Of a stretch of 64,000 bases of DNA, positions 12,612 through 23,629 are shown piece by piece. The stretch is from assembly GCA_037126765.1 (NCBI GenBank), contig JBBCBC010000017.1:19211916-19275915 (forward strand). Direction: 5' to 3'. Made by a program: the position numbers and the translations under genes. Each line of letters begins with the position of its first letter. The first letter of the stretch is position 1. The DNA is from Stenogyne calaminthoides. Taxonomy: Eukaryota > Streptophyta > Magnoliopsida > Lamiales > Lamiaceae. The notes under the pieces are model-generated. The model worked only from the letters and a program-made list of their open reading frames with translations, searched no databases and had not been told where the DNA came from.

Positions 12612-14296
12612 TGCTATTGAACGCGTGGGGACTTATGTTTTAGACATACCCTTTGGTTTTTTAGATGAGAATTTAATGATTGTCATTTCATTCCTTCTAT
12701 TACTCACAACATTATTCCATTCATATGTTAGACATTGAAAGTTTTCCTTCCATTTTAGTGATAATAATTGTTATTTCACGTTAAATGGTGTGGTTTATGG
12801 GAATGCCCCTTTGGTGAATGGTTTATGCTTGTTGAATCGTGGATATAACATTCTTAATATACAAAATAAAAGACTCAAACTTAGTAATCATGAAAACCCA
12901 ACTTAATTATGGCATTGTAGACTTGGTCATGCAAACAAGAAGAGAATTGCAAGGTTAATGAAGTTGGACTACTTAACCCCATTTGACTTTGAGTCTTATG
13001 GTAATTGTGAATCTTGTCTCAAGGGCAAAATGATCAACGAACCCTTTTCTGGGAAAGGGGTGCATGCCAAAGAAGTTCTAGAGTTAATCCATAGTGATGT
13101 ATGTGGACCATTGCCCACTCTAGCAAGGGGTCACTTCAGTTACTTCATCACTTTTACTGATGTTTGCTCGAGATACGGATATGTGTATCTTTTAAGACAC
13201 AAATTTGAATCTTTTGAGAAGTTCAAGGAGTATAAAGTTGAAGTAGAGAAGCACCTTGGTAAGAGTATTAAGACCCTTCGATCAGATCGAGGAAGTGAAT
13301 ACCTTAGCCATGAATTCACTGATGACCTAAAGTTGCAGGGAATTCAATCACAATGGACTCCTCCCGGAACACCTCAGATGAATGGCGTGTCCGGAAGGAG
13401 AAACCCAACCTTGTTAGACATGGTAATTAAGGTCCATGATGAGTTTTTCCTCTCTTCCAACATTCTTATGGGGATATGCACTCCAACCTCAATCTACATT
13501 CTGAATATGATTCCATTCAAATCGGTTGAGCATAGGCCATACGAGCTATGGCGTGGCAATAAGCCAACTTTCTCACATATAAAAACATGGGGTTGCCCCG
13601 CATTTGTGAAAAAGATGCTCACTGATAAGTTGGAATCAAAAGGTGAAAAGGGTTACTTTTTGGGATATCCTAAGGAAACTAGAGAATATTATTTCTATCT
13701 CTATGAGAAACAAACAGTGATTGTTTATGGGCAAACCAAGTTCCTTGAAGAAGATTATGTCTTTAAGGAACAAGGCGGTAAGACTATAGAACTTGAAGAA
13801 ATTCAAGAACCAAAAATTAACAAAGAGACTGATATCTTGTCAAAGCAACATGACAAGGAATCAGTGGGAGCATTCAACGACTTTCACGGTGGGAGTCTTT
13901 CACTAGGTGATCATCTTTCAGCTAGTGGGAGCGTAATTGGAGTTGGCTTGCCCGTGCAAGAACCTCCAAGTGGGCTGAATGAGAACATCATAGTTCAAAC
14001 TCCTGCCCAAGAGGCATCCGAAAGACCAAAAATGTAGCTCTTGAGGACTATCCGGACATTGATGAAATCGATGCATCACAAAATTTTCACGATCAGAATG
14101 TACAACCTGTACAACCATAACTCCGTAAGATAATTAGGAATCGTAATCAGCTCATTAGATATTGTTACCTCTTGGAGGAACTCGACAATGTGGACATACC
14201 GAATAAGGACGATCCTAATACTTACTCTGAAGCAATATTAGACATTGATTCAGAGAAGGGACATGAAGCCATGAAATTCGAGATAGACTCGATGAA
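12612..14296 (+). pseudogene. Copia 1 pol: GAG-pre-integrase and integrase
   Basis: The long open stretch is 12958-14037; the domain begins upstream at the GAG-pre-integrase motif LWHCRLGHANKKRIARLM (about 12905). It continues through CESCLKGK, completing the zinc-binding HHCC, and the integrase core. First catalytic Asp is in LIHSDVCGPL, second in LRSDRGSEYLS. The third catalytic residue, normally Glu in NGVSERRNRTLLDM, is Gly here (NGVSGRRNPTLLDM), so the integrase would be inactive even without stops. A stop at 14035 precedes further polyprotein sequence (YCYLLEELDNVD), which runs into the second solo LTR. Confidence 0.88.
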
Positions 14297-14301
14297 CACC
14301 A

Positions 14302-16082
14302 TGTTGGGATTATACTGAAAAGTATGCTTTTACTTTGTATAATCAAAACTGAATTTCCAGACTTATTTACTGAAATAAATTGTTTATCACTGATGCTTTA
14401 AATATGATTGAATGTTGTATATATTTCTTTGATAACAATTCGTGATGTTAATTTAGTGATACCCGATCACGGAAGATTAAATTAACAATCCGCATGTAAC
14501 TATAAGTACGCCCATTCACGATAGATGGAAATGAACAACCATCGCGAAAGGTTGAGGTGTAAGGCCTAATTGGTTTGTCTTGACCAAGAGATTACACTAG
14601 TGCATGATGATCTTATTTGAATAGGACCTATAAGAGGATAAATTCTTGAGACATTGAATTAGACCTCGATTGGTTCGTTGTTTCTTAACCTTCGCCCTTA
14701 AATAGGATCACGTGATTGGTAACTATTGCTTTGACTTATCATGGGTAGCGAATCGAGAGAGATTCAATACTTTTTATCTTGGGCAATATTATTGGTCACA
14801 TGTGATTGCTAAGATTTAATACTGAAGAATCGTGTGTGCAAATCACGCTTTTTGATTTGATTTGACCCTCGAGGTTCATAAGTTTTATCATACCAAATCT
14901 TGCAAGTGGAATTAGTTTCCTAAATGGATATTAATGTTGAACCTATAGGTTGGACAAAAATCTTTAATTAACGTAAAGCTATTTCATGGGCTTGAATTAA
15001 TTAATGGTCTAGATAATCTTAAAAGCTAGGTTAATGACCGGGGGCCATATTGTCAAATATGGGTTAAGATGGATGGTGCATATTAATTATGTAGTGGGAT
15101 TAATTAATATTTATGGGCTTGAATTATATTGTGGCTCAATATTAGATATTCAAGATCCATTAGAAGGTCCAATCTTAATTTTCCTAAAGGCCCCCCGAGT
15201 AGCCCAACATATAGTCCAATAACTGAAAAGGTGATTAAAATAAAATAAATATTGTTGCTTATATTTCCTCTAATTTTTCAAAATTTATGGATAAAAGGAA
15301 AAGATTTTCTTTGAATTTTGTTATGGAATGAAGATATGTTTCTTGGAATACAAGATTATCTCATTAAATTCAAGAAATCTCCCACTTGGTTATTCATGGT
15401 TTTAAATTTTTGAAAATAAATTAAGAAAGATTTTCTTGATTTTCTTGAAAAGATATTAAAGATATGTATTTCTTGAAATACAAGAATATGGATTGAAGAA
15501 GATCCAAATCTTGGATTCTTGCAACTTATTTTTTCAGGATAATAGAGAATATTTTGTGAATATTTTAATTATGGAAAAAGAATATAGGAGATATATAAGA
15601 TATCAATCTTTTGAATTTTTTTATTATGGGAAAAGGAGGTCTTTTTGTGATATATTTTTAAGATATCAAAGTCTTTTTTGTGAAAATAAAAATCACAAAT
15701 TTCGTTCACCCTCCCTCCTATAAATAGGGGATGATTAATTCCCAAGTTAATTTGTCTTTGGAAATATTAGCAAATCCACATAAGTGGTGCAAAGTTTATT
15801 TTTTTCCTTTTGTTAATTGTTCGTGAGTATCCTTCCACGGGATTGTCGAGCAAGGGTTAAGGGAATATTGGGAAGTCCTTTTTTAGATACCAAAGCCTTT
15901 TCCCGAGAGGAGAATGCGTTCACGTAAACCCGTAGATTCGCATGATTGGGTTTTACTTTTTTATATGCATGATATGTTGTTGCAATTATTATTTGAATTA
16001 ATATAGGATTAATTCATGCTAGTAATAATTAATGAATTAAAATTTAAATATTTCCTTAGATCTGGCAACTCATTCCCCAACA
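14302..16082 (+). repeat. solo LTR (family of Copia 2/3), forward orientation
   Basis: TGTTGGGATTATAC..CATTCCCCAACA, 1781 bp, with the TSD CACCA at 14297-14301 and 16083-16087. Same family as the LTR at 10907 but opposite orientation. It interrupts Copia 1 just before the reverse-transcriptase domain. Confidence 0.9.
15719..15726 (+). promoter_or_regulatory. TATA box of solo LTR
   Basis: TATAAATA followed by GGGGATG, the conserved promoter position of this LTR family. Confidence 0.65.
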
Positions 16083-16400
16083 CACCAATCAAGTGCAGGA
16101 CTTGGTTGAGTTGCCTAAGTTAGACCTATAGGTTTTCAAATGGTCTTCAAACGTAAGATGATGAAATGGCAAAAGTACAAACCTACAAAGCTAGGTTGGT
16201 GGCGAAGGTTATAGTCAACGTGAAGGCATTGACTATGAAGAGACCTTCTCACCAGTTGCAAAGATCAAGTCCATTCGAATTTTACTTGCGATAGCAACAC
16301 ACTATGAGATTTGGCAGATGGACAACTTTCCTCAATGGAAACATTGATAAGGAAGTGTTTATGACTCAACCGCGGTTTTATATCTAAGCCAAATTCTAAC
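16083..16400 (+). pseudogene. Copia 1 reverse transcriptase, N-terminal remnant
   Basis: In shifting frames one can read KARLVAK, then GIDYEETFSPVAKIKSIRILLA, then HYEIWQMD and FMTQPR. These are the opening blocks of the Copia reverse transcriptase. The YVDD catalytic block and all of RNase H are absent: sequence from ~16400 to 17047 cannot be aligned to them. At least three indels are needed even in this part. Confidence 0.75.
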
Positions 16401-17047
16401 CTGGAATAGTTTCATCGATTTGATGAAGAGTTGATGGCAAATGATAGAAACCTTTTATATCACATATTCAACAATGCAAGCTTTGAGAAGCAAGCTTCTA
16501 CATTGTTTGATGAAGCTATCATCGTAAAACTCGAAAAGATCCTTCAAGGAAAAATATTTGTTTTCATTTTATAGTTGACATATTGAGAGATACCAACAGG
16601 GGGTGAATCTCCTTTGGATTGTTGTTAAGACCACTCTAAATATCTTAGACGAACTAAAAAATGTTTCCTTGTATTGAGACAATCGTAGTAACTAACTATT
16701 TATCTTGTGAGTTTCTATCCAAGGACATCACAATCTTAGGCTATGTCTTCATCAACAAATAGAAATAGTTTCAAACATGTTCAACAACCGTCGAGTACAT
16801 TGTTGTATCGTAAGCCTCTTATCATTTTTATAGTTCTTGAGAGAACTTGGGGTAACGTCTAATAAAGTTGATTGAGACAATAGAGTTAAAGGAACCGTCA
16901 ACAAATGTTCCCTTATCATTTGATTCGAGAAATAATTAGAGTTAGAACGCGTGTTCCCATCCTTTTCACCAAAACATTGAGTGTTCATGTACATACTAGA
17001 CATTTGATGGTCTAGGGGTTAGGCACGTAGGTGATTGGCTCTATTCC
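16401..17047 (+). other. degenerate 3' interior of Copia 1
   Basis: Sequence between the reverse-transcriptase remnant and the polypurine tract. No recognisable polymerase or RNase H motif. An antisense open frame at 16752-17003 has no known motif and is probably chance. Confidence 0.5.
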
Positions 17048-17058
17048 AAGTGGGAGAT
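17048..17058 (+). promoter_or_regulatory. polypurine tract of Copia 1
   Basis: AAGTGGGAGAT directly precedes the 3' LTR start TGTTAGTG, as usual in Copia elements. Confidence 0.85.
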
Positions 17059-18380
17059 TGTTAGTGTTAGTGTCCTAGAGACAATCATTTGTAAGGACAT
17101 AATACTCGATGATATTCAGATTGATTTAATATTATATATAGTTCATTTAATATTAATGTTTGTTTTAATATTATGTTTGATTATTTGCATTTATTCATGT
17201 AAGTGTTCCCATGAACCAATGTTGTCATTGAGGATGTGAGACCTCAGATGACTTAAGCATGATTCTCAAATAGCCCCGATCAAGGATCATCAAGAATAGG
17301 ATATTCATGATGCATTTGGGATTGGTGTGCGATCTGCATCATACTCTTAGAGAGTGTAGTAGTTCTCACTTACTACGGGATACTAGGTATCTCATGATGG
17401 ATGCACAGATACGTAAGAGGGTATTGGTATGTCCATCCGAGAAATCGTTTGATGTTAGTCCACTTATGTGTCTACGGGTGTCTCGGTTGGTGGGAGCGAT
17501 GTGATATTCCTCTGACTTGAGGTCAATACGCACGACATGTATGGAATGATGATCTTTGACCATGACCGACGCTTGCACCCTTATTGGGTAGATATGACAT
17601 GGATTTGGTTTATCACGAAGTGCATGTGCATGGTAGTTGAGCCAAGAAAATTATTCATTCCTCAAAGTGGATTTGGAGAGAATACTCGTTTTCTCATACT
17701 AATTGGATCGTAAGTCATTGGCCAATGCAAGTCGCATATGTATTGAGAATGTCTGATTTATTGTCTAGAGTTCGATTAAGACCGTTAGTTTGACTAATCG
17801 CTTGATATATAAGGGCATATGGGTCACACAACAAGTAATTCCCCTTTACAGATTATAGTTGATTGATTAAATATTAAATTGAATTTAATATTTAATTTAT
17901 GGAGAATTAATAATAATTATATTTGGAATTAATTATTATTACTATTTAATTAAATTGAATTTAATTAAATAGGAATCCCAAAATAATATATGGAATATTA
18001 TTGTAAGAAATTATATATAGGGAAATCAAATCCATGGGATTTGATTTACAAGATTATGGATTTATTTTCCTAATAAAGATAGTTTAAGATTTAAGCTGGG
18101 TTTTCCCATATATGAGTCCTTGAGAATTATTATTGACTTTTGAATAAATTTCTCCATAAAAATCTTTAGTGTAGAATTTATTCAACGCTGGCAAATTTGT
18201 GTGGATCTATCAACGGTGATTACGTGGATACCGTAGTTGAGGAGATTGCTTACGAAGCACTATAAAAATTTCTTTACGTATTTTGTTATTTCAATTATGC
18301 AATTGTTGATTCGTTGTTTGTGAATTGTTAATTTCTGCTGCGAATGTTTTATCTCTATTATATGCTTGTAAATTCCAACA
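17059..18380 (+). repeat. 3' LTR of Copia 1
   Basis: 1322 bp, TGTTAGTGTTAG..AATTCCAACA, followed by the TSD ATCCC. Its first and last parts match the shortened 5' LTR at 2520-2786. Confidence 0.9.
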
Positions 18381-18385
18381 ATCCC

Positions 18386-19110
18386 TTCTTCCCAAGAAGA
18401 TAAGGGAAACCTCCAACCAAACTACCACAACCAGGCGCCATCAACCCAAGTTTCCATTTTCCCAACCTTAATGTTTTTATTATTACAAAGCATTTAAGAC
18501 CGATTACTGTCCCTCAAAGAATTCGGACTCGAAATAACCTCGGTATTTGGAATAGAGTATCCTTACCCAAAGTGTTAGGTTAAAGCCGAATCCGACATGC
18601 CCACTTGCCAAGGAAAGACAAATTTAAAAGATTCAAATTCTTAACCCCAACACTACCGTGTTTCTTGGACTTATATCATTTTAAACTTGAAATGTTGTTG
18701 AAATGGGAGAAGACCACCTTTTTAGTGACATTGATACATCTGCGGAAAAAACAACTGTTTGTGTCGCCCTCTTTGATCTCCAGATTTTTTCCAATCTTGG
18801 AAGATGTCTTTCATGATAGATCATGTCTTCCTCATCCAAACCAAATGTGTCATCAAGGATGTCAAGATTCCACTCTTTAACGTCCAATTTTAACCATTTG
18901 AGATTTTCTTTAATAACGAAGCTCCCTCGCCCATCAATGTGTAGTTTTTTTTTTCCATTGAGAAGTGATGAAGTCTTTGAATGAGGGATGTTGAAGGCAA
19001 ACATTATAAAATCGGAAAAGTTTAGACTCCCAATCCGTCTCACTGTTTTCAAGAATTATCTGACAGTGTTCAGAGACAGAGCGCAGGAGACGAGTTGCAG
19101 GAAATTCATT
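18386..19110 (-). pseudogene. LINE copy 1, 5' side: endonuclease end, linker and zinc-binding end
   Basis: On the - strand the order is: an endonuclease C-terminus (..SEHCQIIL, normally SDHCPI), an L1-type linker (ESKLFRFYNVCLQHPSFKDF; KENLKWLKLDVKEWNLDIL), then at ~18690 an abrupt change to the region after reverse transcriptase (KHGSVGVKNLN; WVRILYSKY). The reverse-transcriptase core is therefore deleted. Sequence continues across Copia 1 into 2155-2514. L1 elements copy themselves through an RNA intermediate by nicking the target. Many stops; dead. Confidence 0.8.
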
Positions 19111-19988
19111 TCACCATTCACCACGTGAAGAAGGGATGGATCTGGGGAGGTGGCGGTCGCCCCCCTTGGGATTCAAAAATTGTATACTATATATGTAGAA
19201 ATTTTTATATTTATGTTTAATATTCCCCTCCTTCGGGAATATTAGAATTTTTACCGTCTTTTCTCAATGGAACGAAATCTTAGATATGTCCCTCACGTGA
19301 AGCTTCAACCAACTAATGGCATATTGAATAGATTTGAACTTTTGATAAAATTATCAAACTCTTCCATTTCCTTTCTATTTACAAAGGCGTTCCGGCCAAC
19401 TCTTTATGAGAGATCTTTAACAAAGGCGTTCCGGCCAACTCTTTCTATTTACAAATCATGGGATAAATCAATTTCGTTTTATTTTGCGCAATCACGGTTT
19501 TGACTTTTGAGTTTAGTTTCCTGAATGAAACAAATACCAATTTTGTGTAATTGAAGATATTTTCTTTCACTAGAAAAAAACTTGTGTGAACCCGAGTTTA
19601 CGGTTAACTCTATTTTTTAATATCACTATTATTCACAAAAAATATCATTGTTATATACAAAAACTTTCATTGTTATGAACAAAAATTATCATCGTTTGGA
19701 AAATACAGTAATTTTTTAAACTGTGATAAATTTTTTGACATAACAGTGATGGTTTTTGTGCATAACATTACTAGAATTTATGTATAAATCTGGTTCACAT
19801 GAGTCTTACTCATTTATTTAATGTCCCAACCGGTCTTGGAGTAAAACGGGTCCAATGATGTTTAAGTATGATTAAATTAAAAATAATCTATATATAGATG
19901 TTCCTAATCCTTAAATGATGAATATATATAATGGTTTTTGGAGATTAGTTATGTATAAATCTGTTTTGTGTCAAAATTCCTCTAATCA
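19111..19988. other. intergenic, no gene recognised
   Basis: No reading frame with a known motif. It contains a 39-bp direct duplication starting at 19381 and 19420 (ACAAAGGCGTTCCGGCCAAC). Confidence 0.5.
19381..19446. repeat. 39-bp tandem duplication
   Basis: ACAAAGGCGTTCCGGCCAAC occurs at 19381 and again at 19420; the second copy is partial and followed by the same TTTCTATTTACAAA word that precedes the first. Confidence 0.75.
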
Positions 19989-19989
19989 A

Positions 19990-20120
19990 GTTTGTTTCGT
20001 TGGAAGAGATGCTAATTAATTGGCACATGAGTTTGCACGAGTTTCCCGAGATTTTGGACCCGTATATTGTTGGTTAGACTCTACAAAGATTGTAGATGGG
20101 CTGCCGAACACTCTTTGAAC
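19990..20120 (+). pseudogene. LINE RNase H-like C-terminal relic
   Basis: A frame reads FVGRDAN, stop, LAHEFARVSRDFGPVYCW, LDSTKIVDGL. It resembles the end of RVT_3/RNase H-like domains in plant LINEs, where (R)xANxLAHxLAR is typical. Short, with an internal stop, and isolated from other LINE sequence. Confidence 0.5.
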
Positions 20121-20837
20121 TTCAATTTTAAGAACAAAATTATCTGTAGGGTAATAGGTTTTTCTTTTCCTTAAAATCCCGTTGGGTCAAATTAATTACA
20201 CATTAAATATCTTTGTCGAATGCTTGCATGTGGAGTATAATATATAAATACAAAATTTAATTGAGATAGTGGTATGGATGATCCAGATATAAATGAGGAT
20301 GAAAATGAAGATGAAGATAAAATTAATAAAATTAATAAATGAGGATTGTAGTCATATCCGTACAAAATGTCATCCCTAAAATAGTCAGATAACGAAATAT
20401 ATTTAGGAAGATGTAATTTATTTGAATTTGTGTTTTTTGTTGTCATCAGCTACCAAATTTCAATATATACTTTGAAATTTTGAAATTTCAATAAACAAAT
20501 TTTGAAATACGGTATTTTGGCATTGTACAGCTGTAATAACCTTTTATGTTGTTTATCTTTCTAGATCCAAAGTTTGGTGGTATATTAATAAATGTAATTT
20601 AATTGGATAAGCCTTATCTGTTTTAAATTAATAAGATTCTTTCACTGAATTATACATCATAAATTGATTAAATAAGGAGAGTACCAAATACGTACCATAT
20701 ATACTTTTTAAAATAAAAAAGTTTCCTTCAAAATATTATTTCACATATTGGTTGGCTAAAACCATCATTATTGCTTACTTAAGTTGCTCGTATAATTGGG
20801 AATAATTATTAATAGGTACAATTTTTTTTTACAAATT
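20121..20837. other. AT-rich intergenic, nothing recognised
   Basis: No coding motif on either strand. Short low-complexity open frames only (for example 20192-20446 on the - strand, serine-rich). Confidence 0.5.
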
Positions 20838-21414
20838 ACCAAGATCATCTCCAGTAGTTGGCTCTACTCTGGAGCCAATTCAGCACTACTCTATTCTAGA
20901 GCCAACATAAAATCTTCAGCAGTTTGCACTACTTTTTGCACTAAAATGGAATATTCTATAAAGATTCTTTATTTTTGATTTTTTTTTATGTTATATATAA
21001 TTATCTATATTTATAATGTATTTGTATACCTATTTCTAATATAAATTAATTTTTATATTATATTTATATTTAAATAAAAAATATAAAATTGATAAAATTG
21101 TTGAGCAAATCAAAATTGAAAATTCAACATAATATTAGAACGAAAATTCTAAATTACAATGATAACTTAAATTACAACTGTGATACACAAATACACAAAT
21201 CATTCTAAGTTATCACATATTATCAAATATTAAAACTAATTTATTAATAATAAAAAAAAAAAAAAGTAAGCCTTTAAAGGTGGTCTTTCTACATTCAAAT
21301 AACAAAATTAGTCAACAGTGATTTCCTCTATTATGGCGCAGGTATATAGCGCAGTTTTGGAGGAGATAAATAGAAAAAAAACGTCACTCTAGCCCTTTGC
21401 TGGAGATGGTCTAA
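20838..21414. mobile_element. candidate MITE with imperfect ends
   Basis: The left end has AAGATCATCTCCAGTAGTTGG and, inverted at the right end, AGACCATCTCCAGCAAAGGG. The ends share (A)GA(T/C)CATCTCCAG and border ~575 bp of AT-rich non-coding DNA. CATCTCCA-type ends are common in plant Harbinger-like MITEs. The TSD is not clear, so class and exact ends are uncertain. Confidence 0.5.
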
Positions 21415-21972
21415 TAGATACAAACGAAATAAGCATATATAGTTAAAGTTGAATGCAGAAGTGCAAATATACCTATGCATTTGCAATAATTGTGTACCTT
21501 AATAAGTTGAAATCTTGAAATGTAGCTATCAATAAATTGGAATGAAACATGTTTTATAATTAATATTCCACTTTATATTATATAAAATGAATGGATGACA
21601 CGTGAAATAACACAAATATCTAACAAACTACCATATTCTGAGTCCATGAAACTGCTCCACAAATGTTGATATATGATGGCACGTCAACTTTTATAACATT
21701 GTTACTTTTTTGTGTGTTTCGATCTCTAAAAAGTTATTAAGATTTTTTTTTAAACCGTTAGACTCAATTTTTTTAGCTTTAAAAAAAAAGGTGCTTCTAT
21801 CTTTTAAAAATGAGTTTGCAAACAAGCACGTTGTATGATTAATTCAAAACATGAGAAAGAGAATCTCTAATAAGACATTCGACAGTTAAATAAATGCGTG
21901 CATGATAAGAATAAAATAAGATGAAAAATGTATATATAAAAAAATATATTGTTATTGTCGCTTTGTTAACAA

Positions 21973-22323
21973 GGTATGTTTGTTTCGGGATTTAGGTGTG
22001 TGGGAGAAGTCATGACTTCGAAATCCTATAAATTTGAAATTCTTGGTGAATAGTAAAAAATATGTGTTTGTTTTGAGATTTTAATAGGGTTGAATTTTAC
22101 TTTATGTCAAATCAATGTTTAATAATGATTGATATAATATTATCATATTGTGTTGAGAGTGGGAAAAATAGTGATGTGATTGTATTAATTTTTGTGAAAA
22201 ATAGGGGTGTAGATGTACTTTATATGAGAGGATTTTGAAGTCTAATTTTAAATCTCAAACTATAATGCGACGTGATTTTCAAAGTTTTAAGTCCATTCGG
22301 ATGAGTCCCGAAACAAACATACC
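21973..22323. mobile_element. MITE with matching 18-bp terminal inverted repeats
   Basis: 351 bp beginning GGTATGTTTGTTTCGGGA and ending TCCCGAAACAAACATACC, its exact reverse complement. Interior is AT-rich and non-coding. The TSD is not obvious. The ends resemble hAT- or Mutator-type MITEs of plants, but the superfamily is not assigned. Confidence 0.75.
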
Positions 22324-22398
22324 CTAAATGAAAATCATGTCACTTGAAGAAAACGATACTTGGTCATTTATTTAGCATAACAGATAACTAACTTGGTT

Positions 22399-22625
22399 AG
22401 GTCTTGTATGCACCCGAGTGCACCGTGCACTCATAGTGTATTTTATAAGCGTGCAACTTGTTATGCTGAAAAGTGCGACTTATTTATATAGAAAAATGCA
22501 ACTGTTAATATGAAAATATAGTTGCATGCTTCTATTTGGAATAATTGCATGTTTCTATTTTGTATAGTTACATATTTCTAAAATGCACTATGAATACAAG
22601 TTGCATCCGAGTGCACGTCAGACCT
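22399..22625. repeat. foldback MITE copy A (upstream of MADS gene)
   Basis: AGGTCTTGTATGCACC..GTGCACCGTGCACTCATAGTG at the left and an inverted TGCACTATGAATACAAG..GTCAGACCT at the right, around a GTGCAACTTGTT-rich core. About 1 kb upstream of the MADS start codon. Confidence 0.8.
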
Positions 22626-23399
22626 ACTCAACTAACTTATTTTCATATATCAATGTGAAGATGTCCACGTCACAATTTCTCCCGACAAAAAAACCGTTTG
22701 ACTCTCGGACAAGGATGTATTCTTTGTTGAGTGGTTTACGTAATAAGATTTATATTTAACCTAAAAAAATATTATTATGATCCTCACATTCTTTTTAAAT
22801 GTTATTCTTGATTTTTATATACAAATTAATATTTTTTAATGTCAAAATTAATTTTAATTAATAATAATTAAATATTCTTAACAATAAATATTATTGGCTC
22901 AAAAATTATTCACAAATTACATTTGTATAATTTGAAAATTTAAATACCATATTAAGGGTATATATTAAATAATTGGGGAAAAAATGTTAATACAACATTT
23001 ATTATACAAATATATTTCAAAAGGCCAAAATGACATTTAAAAAGATTTTGAGTGAGTATTATTAGTATTTTTTAAAATATATCTCTATTTGCAAGTGCAT
23101 AATGTGTGTGTATATGTATTTATATATTAAAATTATTATTTTTCCATTATTTAAGGATAACACACACAAATAGGTATAGTTACAAACCACACCCCATCTA
23201 ACAAAAATAATCTTCCTCTACTTAATTAACTAGTAATTAAAACCATGCATAACAACTACAATTATGTAACTAATTAATTATAATTAACTAATAATATTTT
23301 AAATAACAAAAAAAATCTAGCACATAAAAATATCATTTTCTTTTTTAGAAAGAAAAAGAATGTTTGAAATGACATCTAAAATGCCGTCAAGAGCATCCA
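22626..23399. other. AT-rich upstream region of the MADS gene
   Basis: No coding sequence or repeat recognised. It may hold regulatory sequence for the gene at 23630, but no site can be named with confidence. Confidence 0.45.
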
Positions 23400-23629
23400 T
23401 TCCCATTAGGCTACAAATCGTACAACAGATTAATACTCACAAATCAAATGCCGAAAGCAAATTAAGTAATAAACAAATTATCATTAGTTGCCCATTGGCC
23501 CGATATTTATTAACATTTATTTTTCTTTCGTTTCATGGCCTTATAAGAATCATTTCATTCTTCAATTTTCTACACAGCCTACATTCTGTTTCTTCCTTCT
23601 CCCTCCCTCTTTGTCTCCCTCTTCTTATC
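23400..23629 (+). promoter_or_regulatory. probable core promoter and 5' leader of MADS gene
   Basis: A TATA-like CCTTATAAGA lies near 23540, about 90 bp before the start codon. It is followed by a pyrimidine-rich leader (TTTCTTCCTTCTCCCTCCC) typical of plant 5' UTRs. CCTTATAAGA also differs by one base from a CArG box (CC, six A/T, GG), the site MADS proteins bind, so self-regulation is conceivable but unproven. An in-frame ATG at 23360 lies upstream of this region. Confidence 0.45.

Larger units (their letters stand above)
2520..18380 (+). mobile_element. Copia element 1, host of three nested insertions
   Basis: Both ends begin TGTTAGTGTTAG and run towards ..AATTCCAACA. The element is flanked by the 5-bp TSD ATCCC (2515-2519 and 18381-18385). 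Order: 5' LTR (2520-2786), primer-binding site, leader, gag, integrase, reverse-transcriptase remnant, polypurine tract, 3' LTR (17059-18380), which is the Copia order. Nested inside are a Gypsy remnant (4964-10285) and two solo LTRs (10907-12606 and 14302-16082). Removing them leaves about 7 kb. Coding capacity is destroyed by stops, frameshifts and deletions in reverse transcriptase and RNase H. Confidence 0.88.

Noticed and set aside
23360..23629. 90-residue N-terminal extension of the MADS protein from an upstream in-frame ATG
   Set aside because: MADS domains of this class start at or within a few residues of the protein start; the extension is low-complexity and lies in the probable promoter and leader.
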